From: Euborellia annulipes
Taxonomy: Eukaryota; Arthropoda; Insecta; Dermaptera; Anisolabididae
Assembly (NCBI GenBank): GCA_023213315.1
Contig: JAKCPI010009427.1
Span: 62,001 to 126,000 of the forward strand
DNA length: 64,000 bases
Direction: 5' to 3'
In this document: in pieces, positions 1 through 12,678 of the stretch
Layout: the number at the start of each line of letters is the position of its first letter
Numbering within the stretch: the stretch's first letter is position 1
The notes under the pieces: generated by a model
Told to the model about the DNA's origin: nothing
Seen by the model: the letters and a program-made list of their open reading frames with translations, nothing else
Databases searched by the model: none
Program-made: the position numbers and the translations under genes

Positions 1-51
1 TGTTTTAATTAAATATATATCTTTATCTGAAAATTGTTGATGCATATATGT

Positions 52-661
52 ATTTTTACTTTCTCTTGTCTATATAGACCCTATACTAGTATTTTAATAT
101 AGCTATGTAGAGAAAGTTGTATTAATGTCAAAAATTCGAGGTTTTAAGGGAAATACACGGTCCTTGAGTCCAAAATAGTGGGTTCCGCATAATGGTCTGT
201 GCGTGTTGACATTTTTAAGCATGAAGGAAATACGAGGTTGAAATTTTATATTTAAGTTAGACATAAAACTAAGCTTATGAACAAAATCGGTCAAAAAGTA
301 CTAGTACTTTACTGATGCACTTTTTTAATTTTTTTTTTTTTTTGATTTTCTCAAAATTCGCTCTAACGATTTTGATTAAAATTCATATTCTCATTTTTTC
401 CTCAAAATTGTTTGAAGCACACTTTATTCTTGTACTTCATAGGAAAGATAGGAGGAATGGTTGCCATGTGTTGCCGTGTGCTTCAAACATTTTTGAGGGC
501 AAAATGAGAATATGAATTTTAAAAAGCATCTTAAAAATAATTGATTTATAAATTTTAATCGAAGTCGTTAGAGCGAGTTTTGAGAAAATCGAAAAAAAAT
601 AAAAATAAAAAAGTACATCAGTAAAACACTAGCACTTTTTGGACGATTTTGTTCAAAAGCC
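52..661. repeat. R1 copy arranged as head-to-head inverted repeat
   Basis: R1 on the minus strand (52-478) is followed by part of R1 on the plus strand (479-661), meeting in the GAAGCACACTTT / TGCTTCAAAC region. R1 is defined by a terminal TTTTTACTTTCTCTTACC hairpin, CAAAAATTCGATGTCGAGAT, AACAAAATCGGCCAAAAAGT and an X-box-like GTTGCCATGGTAAC. No coding capacity. Confidence 0.7.
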
Positions 662-1454
662 TCAGGGGCGTCATAAGAATAATCGCCCTTTTTGTATGGT
701 GAATCATGGTATTAACCCAAGTATATCTTGAGGTAAATGCTTTTATCTGCTTAAAAGATGTCTTTCCCCAGAGAGAGGAATAGTTAGTTTTTGTAGTGAA
801 TCGGTTTGGAGGCTTTCTGAAAATATAAATTTTTCAAAAGTTTAATCTTCGATGCTATTAGTATAGATTATTTTTGAAAGTGTTTTTAATATGCGAATGT
901 GTCTTTGATCAAACTTTTTACTTTTTTTTTTATGTGACCTTTTGTAAAGAAACTGAATACGTCAAAACATGAATGAAGATCAATAAATATTTCGGCCATT
1001 TTTAACCTTGAATATCTAAAATTTCTGCAACATTTAATCCCAACAACTTTAAACATTAATCTCCTCATACCCGATTAAAAAATATTATATTTTTTAGTTT
1101 AATAGAGAAAAGGTCTTCAATTTTGTGTTTTAAAACAAAAATACATTAATTTTGTTTATATATGATTTATTATTAAATTAAATATTTTTTACATTTAAAA
1201 ACCCAGCCAACTTAATAAATGGAATGTTGGAATTTGTTTATAAGATGTATAATCTTCAAATTTGTTGAACATGTAACGTATATCAAAGATAGTGCCAATG
1301 AAAGCCTAAGGGGAATTATCGCCAGGAAACATACAGATACATATCCTTTGAAAGGGAATAATTAATAAATTTTGATAAAGATAAAATACAAACTTTATAA
1401 TAGTAGATATTACTGGTATGTGACACATGTCATAAAGATTTAAAGAAATTATTT
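662..1454. other. No gene seen
   Basis: AT-rich single-copy-looking DNA. Short frames only. Confidence 0.5.
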
Positions 1455-2120
1455 TTTTTTACTTTCTCTTACCTCTATATATATTTAATATATAGAGAGA
1501 AAGTATTGTATTCATGTCAAAAATTCGATGTCGAGATTTTGATGGATCTTCACGTTTTGAGGTCCCCTGAATCCAAAAAAGGGGTTTTCGAGACATGATC
1601 TGTCTGTCTGTCTCTGTGTGTGTGGGGGGGGGGGGTGCGTCTGTGAACAAAATATCTCAAGAACGGAAAAAGCTAGGAGGTTGAAATTTTATATTTAAGT
1701 TAGGCACCCCCCTGGGACGTGGCACGAAGCTTTTGAACAAAATCGGCCAAAGAGTACTAGTACTTTACTGATGCACTTTTTCAGTTTTTTTTCGATTTTC
1801 TCAAAATTTGCTCCAACGATTTTGTTTTTAATTCAAAAATCAATTATTTTTTAGATGCTCTTTAAAATGTATATTCTCATTTTGCCATTGAAATCTTCTG
1901 AAGACCACTTTACTCTTGTACTTCATAGGAAGAATAGGAGAAATGGTTGTCATGGTAACAAAATATAAATTTTTTCCCTAACTTATAAATTTTACATCTG
2001 AATTCAAATGTTCCGTACTGTCGGGAACTAAATATATGTCGACACAAAAAATCTGGTGTGACAAGCACAGTACACAACTTTCGATTACCGAAGGTAAGAG
2101 AAAGTTGTGTGCTGTGCTCC
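1455..2120 (-). repeat. R1 copy, nearly full length
   Basis: Terminal hairpin at 1455-1505, a TG/G microsatellite at 1615-1636, the body, then the TCTGGTGTGAC hairpin module at 2050-2120. The 79- and 73-codon frames over this copy are by-products of the inverted module. Confidence 0.75.
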
Positions 2121-2124
2121 ATAC

Positions 2125-2357
2125 CTTTTTCCCATTCACCCTCACACACACAAACAGTGTATGTATTTTTTCGACAACTTAGGCCATATATGACTTATTA
2201 CGATACTCAGTATTTTAGTAATTATCTATTGGGACTCCAGGCATTCTTATTTAAGCCATTTGGTAGCCAAATGGCTTAAATAAAATCATTGGACTGCCTG
2301 GGATCCGAACCCGCGACCCTTCGTATACAAGGCAGGCGAGACACCAAGTCCGAGGGC
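2125..2357 (-). repeat. tRNA-derived SINE-like element with a dispersed body
   Basis: The head (2357-2285, minus) has a B-box-like GGGTTCGGATCCC and a tRNA-like anticodon arm. The body (2125-2285) recurs inverted at 63400-63560 and, diverged, at 57068-57185. A perfect 17-bp-arm hairpin with a 3-base loop sits at 2247-2283. Confidence 0.5.
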
Positions 2358-2726
2358 TTAAAGAAATTATTATTTAATTAATTTGAGAAAGATATTGTTG
2401 TTAAATTTAAAATTAAAAAATGTTTTTTATATAAGAAAGTTTTGTTTTGAAATAGTCAAAATAGGACGGAGACATGATGGAAATATTAAAGTAGGTAGAA
2501 ATTTTGTGTATTAATATCTACCAATGGGTAATTAGAAGCATTTAGCAAGGCCTTTCATTATGTAACTAACTCAAATGACTTTGTGGAGCCCAAAAGGCTG
2601 GCCTCCCCTCACCCTTTTGTCCAATCAGTGAAGCAACCTCTTCTCAACCTAGTTAATAGTTGGTTATTAACCACTCTTTGAGTATCTTAATTAAAAAAAC
2701 ACGTTTTTATTTAAACGTAGGCCTAT

Positions 2727-3281
2727 ATTAAAATTCAAGATGTAAAATTGACAAACATTGATAAATATTTTCGTTACCATGTCAGCCATTTCTCCTATCT
2801 TTTCTTTTTATATATATATTTATATTTTGTTTCAAAGACAATGATTTCTTCTATCTTCCCTATAAACTACAAGAGTAAAGTGGTCTTCAAACAATTTTGA
2901 GAGCAAAATGAGATTATAAATTTTAAAGAGTATGTAAAAAATAATTGATTTATGAATTTTAATCAAAATAGTTGGAGCGAATTTTGAGAAAATCGAAAAA
3001 ACTGAAAAAATACATCAGTAAAGTACTAGTATACTTTTTGACCGATTTAAAGGTTTCAAGATTTAAATATAAAATTTCAACCTCCTAGCTCTTTTCGTTC
3101 TTGAGATATTTTGTTCACAGATACACACTCAGGCAGACACACATACACACACGCAGACCATTTGCGAAAACCACTTTTTTGAATTCAGGGAACCTCAAAA
3201 CGTATTTCCATCAGACATGAATCCAACACTTTCTCTCTATATATATTACATATATACACAGAAAGAGAAGAGAAAGTAAAA
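2727..3281 (+). repeat. R1 copy lacking the hairpin module
   Basis: It starts at the TTCAAGATGTAAAATT region and ends in the GAAAGAGAAGAGAAAGTAAA terminus. It has an X-box-like but degenerate GTTACCATGTCAGCC. Confidence 0.7.
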
Positions 3282-4034
3282 ATAATGACCTCTAATCTTT
3301 GCGCTCTATCAAGACATTTTGTGCCAGTTTGGTAACTAGTTAAACTTTCCTGGTTAACAAAGTTATTTATTTTGCTAGCACTTTAGGTAATGAGGTCAAA
3401 AAATAAAAATTCAACTCGAGGGAAATAAAATCATAAATCTCGTTGTATCAATTTTAGAATACTATGATTTATTGTAAAAATATTGATGATGTAGTTAGGT
3501 CACAATTCATCGGAGCTAATATGAAACGGAAAATTCAGTCAACGTCACGAGTTTTCTTATTTAGTCACTATTAATAGAATTGATAGAAGACAAACGTACA
3601 TAGTATCGATTTCTAGCATAAATAGAGAGGTGTTTTTATAAAAAGTCTAAAATAGACACGCAACATAATCCATTCCATATTGAGAAACGACGTTTGATGA
3701 AAATATTGTGATTTAGTCAATATTTTAAAATTTTCTTACTATTACTGGCTGCCCTATCTGCTCTGACAAAATAAAATAAAATAAAACGGCGAAACAAACA
3801 AAAAATTTAAATAAAACTTTGGAAAATAGATGAAAAAATTGCATGATAAAAAGTTTAAATGGACCACTTGCAAAAACTCTAAACAACATACAAGAAAAAA
3901 AATTTTAATTTTGCCCCTCAAGCAACTCGATACTGGATGATTTTAATGTATTATTATATATTTTAGTTTGTATGTTTTTTTTTGTTTTTTTTTAACCATT
4001 TATCATGGATCAGAAAATGAGGAAAGAAGATTAG

Positions 4035-4640
4035 AAAAAAATCTGGTGTGACTGTCGCACCAGATTTTTCGTGTCGACATATATTTAGTTTCCGCCACTA
4101 TAGTATAATTTAAGATGTCAAATTTTTAAACATGAGAAAATATTTATGTTTTGTTACCACGGCAACCATTTCTCCTATCTTTCATAAGAAGCACAAGAGT
4201 AAAGTGTGCTTCAAACAATTTTGAGGGCAAAATGAGAATATACATTTGAAAGAGCATCTAAAAAATAATTGTTTTTTGAATTTTAATCAAAATCGTTAGA
4301 GCGAATTTTGAGAAAATCGAAAAAAACTGAAAAAGTACATCAGTAAAGTACTAATACTCTTTGGCCAATTTTGATTAAAAGCTTATTTTCACGCTTCCTG
4401 GGGGTGTTTAACTTATATATAAAATTTCAGCCTCATAGCTCAATTCCTTCATGCTTAAAAGTGGACACAGACACACACACAGAGACAGACAGACCATGTC
4501 GCAAAAACCACTTTTTTGGATTCAGGGGACCTCAAAACGTGAAGATCCATCAAAATCTCGACATCGAATTTTTGACATGAATCCAATACTTTCTCTCTCT
4601 ATATATATTAACATATATAGAGGTAAGAGAAGGTAAAAAA
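4035..4640 (+). repeat. R1 copy with shortened module
   Basis: The module is collapsed to a 32-base hairpin (TCTGGTGTGACTGTCGCACC and its complement edge). The rest matches the R1 order to the GGTAAGAGAAGG terminus. Confidence 0.75.
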
Positions 4641-5649
4641 TTGAAAGTCACTGGATTTTTAAAGTTTTCCGTGTTAAAAAATCATTTTGACGTTCGGGAT
4701 AAATTTAGGACAGAAAATTAATTGGAGCGCGCCATACGGCTAGCGGACGTTGGTTTAACATGCTTGCTTTTTATTTATTTATTTTTTAATTATTGACCCT
4801 TTTGATCTGAAACCTAGAGATATATAGGGGATGGGGATAAATTTACACAATCATAATACTTTCAACTTACTATATTAATATATTCTAATAGTGAGGAAGA
4901 GAAAAAGATTCAACAAATTAATTAAAATGATTAGTCTAGCCAGAAAATTTTTAATAAGTAAAAAGTTTTTTAAGAATTTGATTTTATCATTTTTTGAAAG
5001 TTTTTTTTTTTAGCTCATGAATACATCACTGTCGCAGAGAATATATATACATAGGCCTAGTGTATGTAATCGATTAAATGTATAACACTCTTTATAAATT
5101 AAAATTTCTAAAACTTCAGTTTTTAATTAAATGTTAATTTTAATTGTTAGGGAGTGTTACCATTTTATCTGATAGCTTGGTATTAGCGTTAAAAACGAGG
5201 TTAACTGAATAATTTAGAAAGAAATCAGGCGAATAAAGCAGATATACTGAAAAAATAAAATAAAAAGATAATTTAAACGATTCGATCAAATAAATATTAT
5301 TATACCAATGAATTATTAACAAATAATTGAATGAAATTATTGGGAAAATTTATGTGGTCAATAATATATCAATAAACATAAAATATGAAGCTCAAGTGGT
5401 TGTAAGTGATTAATTTCACAAGCAAGGAGATGGAGCCAAGCAGAGTTCATTAAAGCGACCCCCGTAGCGGCGCCATATGATTAGTTTTCGGGGACATAAC
5501 GAAATGTTTAAAATTTTCTTTTCTTTTTATTAATAATACTTATATCCGTGTTCCGCGATTTTGTTATACTACAATATTATGTTAAATATAATTATTGCGA
5601 TATGAACTTAATATTTTCATTCAATACAATATTATTAAGAGTGCGGGAC
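4641..5649. other. No gene seen; one small GC-richer patch
   Basis: Mostly AT-rich. 5410-5490 (AGGAGATGGAGCCAAGCAGA...GCGGCGCC) is GC-richer and open for about 19 codons, but splice evidence is too weak to call an exon. Confidence 0.4.
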
Positions 5650-5811
5650 CCCTGAAAGTTAGACAGCCAAAACGCTCAGCTGTTGTACGTGTAATCTGAA
5701 AAATAGCTTCTCCCCTTCAATTCTATTTTAATTATAAATTTTTTTTTTCATAATTTTAATTTTCTTATATTTTGTTATATTTTTTTAAAATATTTTTTGT
5801 AAAACTCTAAT

Positions 5812-6016
5812 AAAATATATATATAGAGACAGAGAGAAAGTGTTGGATACATGTCAAAAATTCGATGTCGAGATTTTGATGGATAAGCAAGTTTTGAGGT
5901 CCCCTGAGTTCAAAAAGGAGTCCTGGATGCGACTAGCCGAGGGGATAAAGGAGTTTTACATTTTAAAGAGCATCTTTTTTTTTTTATTTATGAATTAAAA
6001 AAAAATCGTTGGAGCG

Positions 6017-6020
<4 letters not shown>
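5812..6020 (-). repeat. R1 fragment, internally deleted and partly inverted
   Basis: 5812-5920 is the R1 terminal hairpin and the CAAAAATTCGATGTCGAGAT region on the minus orientation. 5953-6020 is R1 body in the plus orientation. The AT run in which the Helitron landed follows directly. Confidence 0.6.
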
Positions 6021-6054
<34 letters not shown>

Positions 6055-6076
6055 ATACTATTATATAAAAGACAAT

Positions 6077-6077
6077 C

Positions 6078-6127
<50 letters not shown>
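6077..6127 (+). repeat. CTGT tetranucleotide microsatellite
   Basis: About 12 uninterrupted CTGT units near the Helitron 5' end. Such a run after the 5' terminus is common in these elements. Confidence 0.9.
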
Positions 6128-6130
<3 letters not shown>

Positions 6131-6423
6131 AACGCATAGACTCCGAAACTACTGGACCGATTTTCATGGAGTTTTTTTTAATGGGTAGGGAATTTTCCGG
6201 GGGTGGTTTTAGGCTATCATTATATCGAATTAGGGGTAGGGAACCCCCCTTTTGGGGGGTATTCAATTACCCCATAGCAAAGCATTGGAAAACAGGATCT
6301 AACTCGCTTTATGAAAAATATATTTATCAAATCTTTAAAATGAAAAATAAAAACTCTTCCCCCCTAACAATTCGACATTTGAAAAGATTTTTCCGCTCTG
6401 CGCCCCCCCCCCCCACCCCCCTA

Positions 6424-6975
6424 AAATTTTATTTTTTTTATTTTTCATTCGATTTTAATAAAATTTAAAATGTTGCTTTCTTAGGGTGTAAATAATTGAA
6501 AAATGGTATTTTAGACCCCAGAAAGTTCAATCACCCCCCTGACCCCCCTAAAATTTATTTTTCATCAGATTTTAATAAAATTTAAAATGACGCTTTCTTA
6601 GGGTGTAAATAATTGAAAAATGGTATTTTAGACCCCAGAAAGTTCAATCACCCCCCTGACCCCCCTAAAATTTATTTTTCTTTCGATTTTAATAAAATTT
6701 AAAATGACGCTTTCTTAGGGTGTAAATAATTGAAAAATGGTATTTTAGACCCCAGAAAGTTCAATCACCCCCCTGACCCCCCTAAAATTTATTTTTCATC
6801 AGATTTTAATAAAATTTAAAATGACGCTTTCTTAGGGTGTAAATAATTGAAAAATGGTATTTTAGACCCCAGAAAGTTCAATCACCCCCCTGACCCCCCT
6901 GAAATTTATTTTTCATTCGATTTTAATAAAATTTAAAATGACGCTTCCTTAGGGTGTAAATAATTGAAAAATATA
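6424..6975 (+). repeat. 117-bp tandem repeat array inside the Helitron
   Basis: The marker TTAGGGTGTAAATAATTGAA starts at 6481, 6598, 6715, 6832 and 6949, an exact 117-base period. Copies are almost identical, with C-rich stretches (CACCCCCCTGACCCCCCT) once per unit. Confidence 0.9.
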
Positions 6976-7975
6976 TTAATCAAATATTTAAAATAAAAAA
7001 TAAAAACTCTTCCTCATAATTAATTAAAATACATTTATCTGGACAACTCTTAGTCATATCCCGAGACGCCGCCCGCCAGGGTCTAGCGGGGTAGGGTTGC
7101 CGAAGGCAACCCTACCGCAGCTAGTATATATATATAAAGAGATTATTTATTTACATGATCAAATCAATTATAATATTATACAATAACTTAATTTTAACAA
7201 AATATGAGAAAATTATGAATTTATAAATAAATTTATTTGTAAAATATTTTTAATAGAATTGATAGAGGAAAAAAAAGTTACTTGTCAGACAACACACAAG
7301 AGAGTTTTGGTTGCCTAACCTCAGGCTCTCTGAAAGTTAATAGTCATTTTCTCCAAATATACAATCCCTTCAAAACAGCTTTTAAATATTTTATAATAAT
7401 TTAATAAAAATAAATGAAAGTAAGCTAGTTATAAAATTTTAAAGTCTCTGCCAAATTTTGTTCCAATTAATTATTTTGTTGAGAAAAAAAAAACGCGCAT
7501 CAGATGAATGAACATCATGCAATAAGTTCATTATGTTAAACTAAAAGATCTCTATCAAAATTCAGTCGAACTTAGCATATTAGAGATATTTAATATTAAG
7601 CAAAAAGGTGGTCGCATATTATTTTTTTTCTTTTTTTTTTATTCCCTGGCAAAGAGGAAATTTTAATATAAAAATCAATAAAAATTCTTACAACAATAAA
7701 AAGTCATGTTAAAAGTGGTATTATTAAAAGAATCAACTTGTAAACTAATAAACTGAAAATTTTTATGCATTTATATATATAGGGCATTAAAGAGAGAATG
7801 TCGAGATTGTATCTTTCCTTAGGGAATATTCGAATTAATTAGCTAATTTACTCAAAGACCCACCCTCTTCGGCTTTTCCTTTGAAGAGGAAGGAGTCGAT
7901 GAAGGCTGCTCCTTTCCAAACGACTCTTTCCTGGATAGCTGCCTGAACTAGTCCTACTCCACGTTATATTCAAAT

Positions 7976-8213
7976 CAAGGGCGGATCCAGAGGTGTTTCT
8001 CGAGGGGGGTAATCTGGTGTGACTCGTCGCACAGCACACTATTTTGTCTTAATTTCAGTAATTTAAAGGCGCATTCTGTACTTGTTTGCCAGAATATAAA
8101 TACAAATCAAATTTTTAAGTATTAATTTTAAAAATTTTACATTAAAAATAAATTTTTTTGCGAAAAAAAGGTATTTTTTTCGAATCTCGGGGGGGGGGGG
8201 GTAGTTAATTTAA
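7976..8213 (+). mobile_element. hAT MITE H1, right end lost
   Basis: It begins with TIR CAAGGGCGGATCCAGAGGTG and shares the interior of the complete copies at 56244, 61092 and 62923. It breaks off after the G-run, so the right TIR and TSD are missing. Confidence 0.75.
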
Positions 8214-8849
8214 CAAATATATATAATAGTTATGTTTATTCCTAAAAGATAGGCAGCCAAAGTGTGTTTTTTTTAGCAGACTGTTTTGTTTATAATTTCG
8301 ATAATTATTAACGATTATTTTCACGGATGAATAATTTTTTGAAAGCTAAAGAAATAAGAATATCGTAAAAATATATTTTTTGCATTCAGGGATCAGAAAA
8401 ATTGTATTAGCGGTGTCTAAAGTATTATAAGAAAAAAAAAACTTAAAAAATTCGATTTTTCTAAAGTTTTAGCCGTTTGCGGCACGTCTAAATGACCGAT
8501 CCGATTGGGCTGAAATTTAAAATTTATATGTATTATAACTCTCTGTATATTTTTAAGGGGAGTCGCTTTAAAAAATCCAGGTAATTCAAAATAAGAGCAG
8601 CTTTAGAGTAGATTTTCTATTAAAATTTAATTTTATATATATCTCTAAAACTAGACGTGGTGGGGCAAAACTGATTTTTGGAATCAGCTCTACTCAATTA
8701 CTTAGAAAAAAGCTCCAAATACCCCCGACAACAAAAAAAGGTCTTTTTTGTTCCTCTGTTCAATTATATATTTCTTAGAAAGAAAAATTTTTTGAGTAAA
8801 AATACATTAGATTTGTTTGTATAGATAATTTTTAAAAAATATCTCAAGC
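8214..8849. other. No gene seen
   Basis: AT-rich, includes a TTAGGCAGCC-type fragment near 8250. Possibly older LINE or MITE sequence. Confidence 0.4.
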
Positions 8850-9124
8850 TTTCGAACACATTCGTCCAAGACGACGCTTAACAGAACTGGTCAATTTCAT
8901 TCTTCCTTTGTCCCCATGACCTCCCGGGATTGGAACAAGCTCCCTGCGTCTATCTTCCCTAAAACCTACAATCTTCAGACTTTCAAGTCTAATCTCAACA
9001 AGCATCTTCTCAGTTCCCGCAGTTGAGTTCCCCTTTTATGCTTCTTTTTTTTTTCTTCCTGGCTGCATGTGACCACTGGTCATTATAGGTCTTCGGACCT
9101 TATGCACCCATTCAAAAAAAAAAA
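8850..9124 (+). pseudogene. 3' end of an RTE-like non-LTR retrotransposon
   Basis: From 8859 an open frame reads HSSKTTLNRTGQFHSSFVPM, then TSRDWNKLPASIFPKTYNLQ and TFKSNLNKHLLSSRS, with a stop at 9024-9026. The RDWN.LP..IFP..YNLQ.FK...NKHL pattern is the typical extreme C-terminus of RTE/CR1-type LINE polymerases. A short 3' UTR follows, with a GGTCTTCGGACC hairpin near 9089 and a terminal A-run (9113-9124). This is the standard severely 5'-truncated copy. No catalytic RT part is present. Confidence 0.75.
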
Positions 9125-9613
9125 GATGGAGGCTCTATTTGATCTATCATGGAGCGTCTGGTATTTAAATGTGGATGATGAAATAGTATTTTTAGAATAT
9201 ATAAATATTATCGGTTGCAAGAGTTAAGAAATAGTCCTAGTGAATTATTTTCTATAAAAATTAAATTTAAAATTAATATAAATAAATCAAAATAAAGATA
9301 TTTGTGAGATGAGGTTCTGTTAGATGGGAATATCACACCCTTGGAGTTGAATCAGCTTTCGTAGAAGACAGAAAAACAAATAAATTCACTTTTATATTTT
9401 TCGAATTGATTTTTGTTGAACTTAAATTTCGAATTTTTCAGTAGGAAGAGCAAGAGAAAGTTTGACACCAAATCATCCCTTTCTAAATTATGTATTATAA
9501 ACATATAGATCTAGTTAATTAATGAAAAAGAGAGAGAGATATCCACCCTAGTTGAGCACATAAACAAATAAATCATCATTAAAAATAAACTTTCTTTTGC
9601 CTGGTCAGAATAA

Positions 9614-9682
9614 TCGAGTAGATGACCCGGATTCGAACCCAGGACATCAATGTTATTACTAAAAATACCTTTTTCACCTCGA
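9614..9682 (-). repeat. tRNA-like element (SINE head)
   Basis: Minus strand shows a perfect B box GGTTCGAATCC and a TCGAG/CTCGA acceptor-like pairing, but no convincing A box or D arm. Likely a tRNA-derived SINE remnant. Confidence 0.45.
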
Positions 9683-9768
9683 CTATATTTTCCCACAAAT
9701 GATGTCAGAAAATAATCGTTAAATGACAAAAACAAGCAAAGAAAGATGTCAAAGGGATTATATTAAAG

Positions 9769-9803
<35 letters not shown>

Positions 9804-10366
9804 ATTGGAACAAGCAAGAAATATCTTCTTTGATTTATCATAAATCTATTTTTTATTGGGATTCAATTGACCTCACATAATAGAGGTATTTAAATCTTAT
9901 TTTAATGAGGAGTAAGGGGATGGTGTAGATTTCTCTTTCCTGGGTTTGTTTTCCAACAATCACACTAACAACTGCTATTAATCACTCGAGATGACGTCAT
10001 AATTAGGATTTGATGTCACGTGAACGAGTAATTGAAATATGTATCTATATTTAAGTTGAATACAACTCTACTATGATATAATTTAATATTATTTGTTTTA
10101 TGCAAGACAGGGCATAAATTAATAGCGTGAAAGTCTAAATCAATTAATAATCTGAGCATTAAATGGATTCGTTAAAAAAGGACATTACTGAAAAAATGGT
10201 TATCTGAAAAGGACTGACCATTTTTGTTGGAAAAGGTTTCATTAAACTAGCAAGAAATTAAACTGAGTGACAATTGAAAGATGCACCTCGTTTAGATGAG
10301 AGAAATTTTAGCAAATATATAATAATACTTAAAATAAATTACGAAATAATTTACGTATCACGTTTC

Positions 10367-10915
10367 TTTTTTACTTTCTCTTACCTATGTATATATGTAA
10401 TATTATATAGAGAGAAAGTATTGGATTCATGTCAAAAATTCGATGTCGAGATTTTTATGGATATACACGTTTTGAGATCCTCTAAATCCAAAAAAATGGT
10501 TTTCGCAACATGGTCTATCTGTGTGTCTGTAAACAAAATATCTCAAAAACGAAAAGAGCTTAGAGGTTGAAATTTTATATTTAAGTTAGGCAACCATCTG
10601 GGATTTGACACGAAGCTTTTGAACAAAATCGGGCAAAAAGTACTAGAACTTTACTGATGTAGTTTTTCAGTTTTTTATTTCGATTTTCTCCAACGATTTT
10701 GATTAAAATTCAAAAATAAATGATTTTTTAGATGCTCTTTAAAATGGTTATTCTCATTTTGCCATTGAAATCTTCTGAAGACCACTTTACTCTTGTACTT
10801 CATAAGAAAATTAGGAGAGAAGGTTGCCATGGTAACAAAATAATGTATAAATATTTTTCCATACTTATAAATTTTACATCTTGAAATTCGAATGTACCGT
10901 ACTGTCGGAAACTAA
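10367..10915 (-). repeat. R1 copy without module
   Basis: Terminal hairpin at the left, body, and perfect X-box-like GTTGCCATGGTAAC at 10823-10836. It ends at the ACTGTCGGAAACTAA boundary. Confidence 0.75.
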
Positions 10916-11309
10916 TAAAATTTATTTATTCGAATTTTGTTTAAATCCAAAGAAAAAAAAGATAATTTTAAATCCATTACAATAAAAAAAATAAATAAAT
11001 TTAAATTGAATTTTTACTTATTATATTTATTAATATAAGATAAAATCTCTGAAACTAATAAATTAAATGGCACACGAAATATAAAAATTATTAAAAAAAA
11101 AAAAATCATTATAATATGTTGGCAAAGAGAGTGTAATCTGAGCCAAATAATAAATATTAAAAAAAGTTTTTATTAATACAATATGTAATAATAAAAGAAG
11201 TAAAAGGGTTGAATTTATAAAAATCAAATTGAACCGATCTCGATTTTTAATTTCTTATCTCTATGCTTGATGAGGGGTTGGGGAGGGGTCATAAAGAAAG
11301 CAAAAATGC

Positions 11310-11372
11310 CAGTCAGAGCTCGGGTAACTCTTGGTTGTTATCCACGTACTCAAGAGGTGAGCCCTTGACTAA
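11310..11372 (-). repeat. Diverged SINE S1 head
   Basis: AGCTCGGGTAAC...TATCCACGTACTCAAGAGGTG resembles the promoter end of the complete SINE copies at 20675 and 50852, and the copy at 24005-24063. Boundaries are unclear. Confidence 0.35.
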
Positions 11373-11659
11373 AATTAATGAATTTAGGGAAGATATGATT
11401 TTCTCCAAAATTTGATTGAAATTATTATACTAATATACATATTATTAGTAAGTATATCAAAGAAGACTATGTTTATCCAGTCTTATCGAGAAAATATTGA
11501 TTTTTTACATATCAAAATTTATTTTATTTTTAGAAACTTGTTTCTTTTATTATAGCTATATATAGCTATATATTAATATTAGTCACTTTAGAATATTTAA
11601 ATTATTTATATATGTGTGTGCTTGCTGTTTATTTTGAAAGTTGACATTTTTTAATTGAA

Positions 11660-12678
11660 AAATCTGTGACTAGTCCCACCAGATTTATTTGTGTCTAAAT
11701 ATATTTAGTTTCAGCCCATATATAATGTTTATATTTAAATTCAAGATGTAAAAATTATAAACATATTTAAATAAAAATATTTATATATTGTTACCATCGC
11801 AACCATTTCTCCTAGCTTTCCTATGAAGTAGAAGAGTCAAGTGTGCTTCAAAAGATTTCAAGGGCAAAATGAGAATATACATTTTGAAGAGCATCTAAAA
11901 AATAATTGATTTATGAATTTTAATCAAAATCGTTGGAGCGAATTTTGAAAAAATCGAAAAAAACTGAAAAAGTATATCAGTAAAGTACTAGTACTTTTTG
12001 GCCGATTTTGTTCAAAAACTTCGTGTTTCGTCCTAGGGACGTGCCTAACTTAAATATAAAATTTCAACCTCCTAGCTCTTTTCGATCTTGAGATATTTTG
12101 TTCAGAGACAGATAGACAGACAAAGAGACCATGTTGCAAAAACCACTTTTTTGGACTCAGGGAATCTCAAAACATATATATATCAAAATCTCGACATCGA
12201 ATTTTTGGCATGAATCTAATACTTTTCACTACATAGGTATGCCTGTCTTTGAACAAAATATCTCAAGAACGAAAAGAAGGAGGTTGAAATTTTATATTTA
12301 AGTTATGTACTCCACTGAGACGTAACAAGAAGATTTTGAACAAAATCGGTCAAAAATTAATAGTACTTTATTGATGCACTTTTTCAGATTTTATCGATTT
12401 TCTCAAAATTCGCTCCAACGATTTTGATTAAATTTCATAAATCAATTATTTTTTAAAAGCTCTTTAAAATGTATATTCTCATTTTGCCCTTGGAATCTTT
12501 TGAAGCACACTTGACTCTTCTATTTCATAGGAAAGATAGGAGAAATGGTTGCCATGGTAACAAAATATAAATATTTTCCCATGTTTATAAATTTTATATC
12601 TTTAATTCAAATCTACTGTACTGTCGGAAACTAAATATATGTCGACACGAAAAAATTTGGTGCACACCGGATTTTTGT
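11660..12678. repeat. Two R1 copies, tail to tail
   Basis: A plus-orientation copy (11660-12236) runs into a minus-orientation copy (12237-12678). They are joined at a truncated terminal hairpin, so the pair forms a large imperfect palindrome. A perfect X-box-like site lies at 12548-12561. Confidence 0.7.

Larger units (their letters stand above)
6052..7124 (+). mobile_element. Non-autonomous Helitron, complete ends
   Basis: It starts TCTATACTATTATATAAAAG, a typical animal Helitron 5' terminus, and ends CTAG at 7121-7124. A perfect 10-bp stem with 5-base loop (7091-7115, arm GTAGGGTTGC) lies five bases before the end. It is inserted between A (6051) and T (7125) inside an AT microsatellite. 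The 1073-bp body has a CTGT microsatellite, a 117-bp tandem array and no helicase or Rep coding, so it depends on an autonomous partner. Confidence 0.85.
5650..7350. mobile_element. Foldback element split by nested insertions
   Basis: The left arm (about 5655-5815) and right arm (about 7140-7350) are imperfect inverted copies: both run from a GTTAGRCARCCAAAA-type edge through CAATTCTATT to TCATAATTTT...ATATTTTGTT. Between them sit an R1 fragment and the Helitron, so insertions are nested three deep. The edge motif resembles the MITE at 37776-38041. Confidence 0.5.

Noticed and set aside
2247..2283. Perfect 17-bp hairpin as a transcription terminator
   Set aside because: Intrinsic terminators of this kind do not apply to an animal genome; it belongs to a repeat body.
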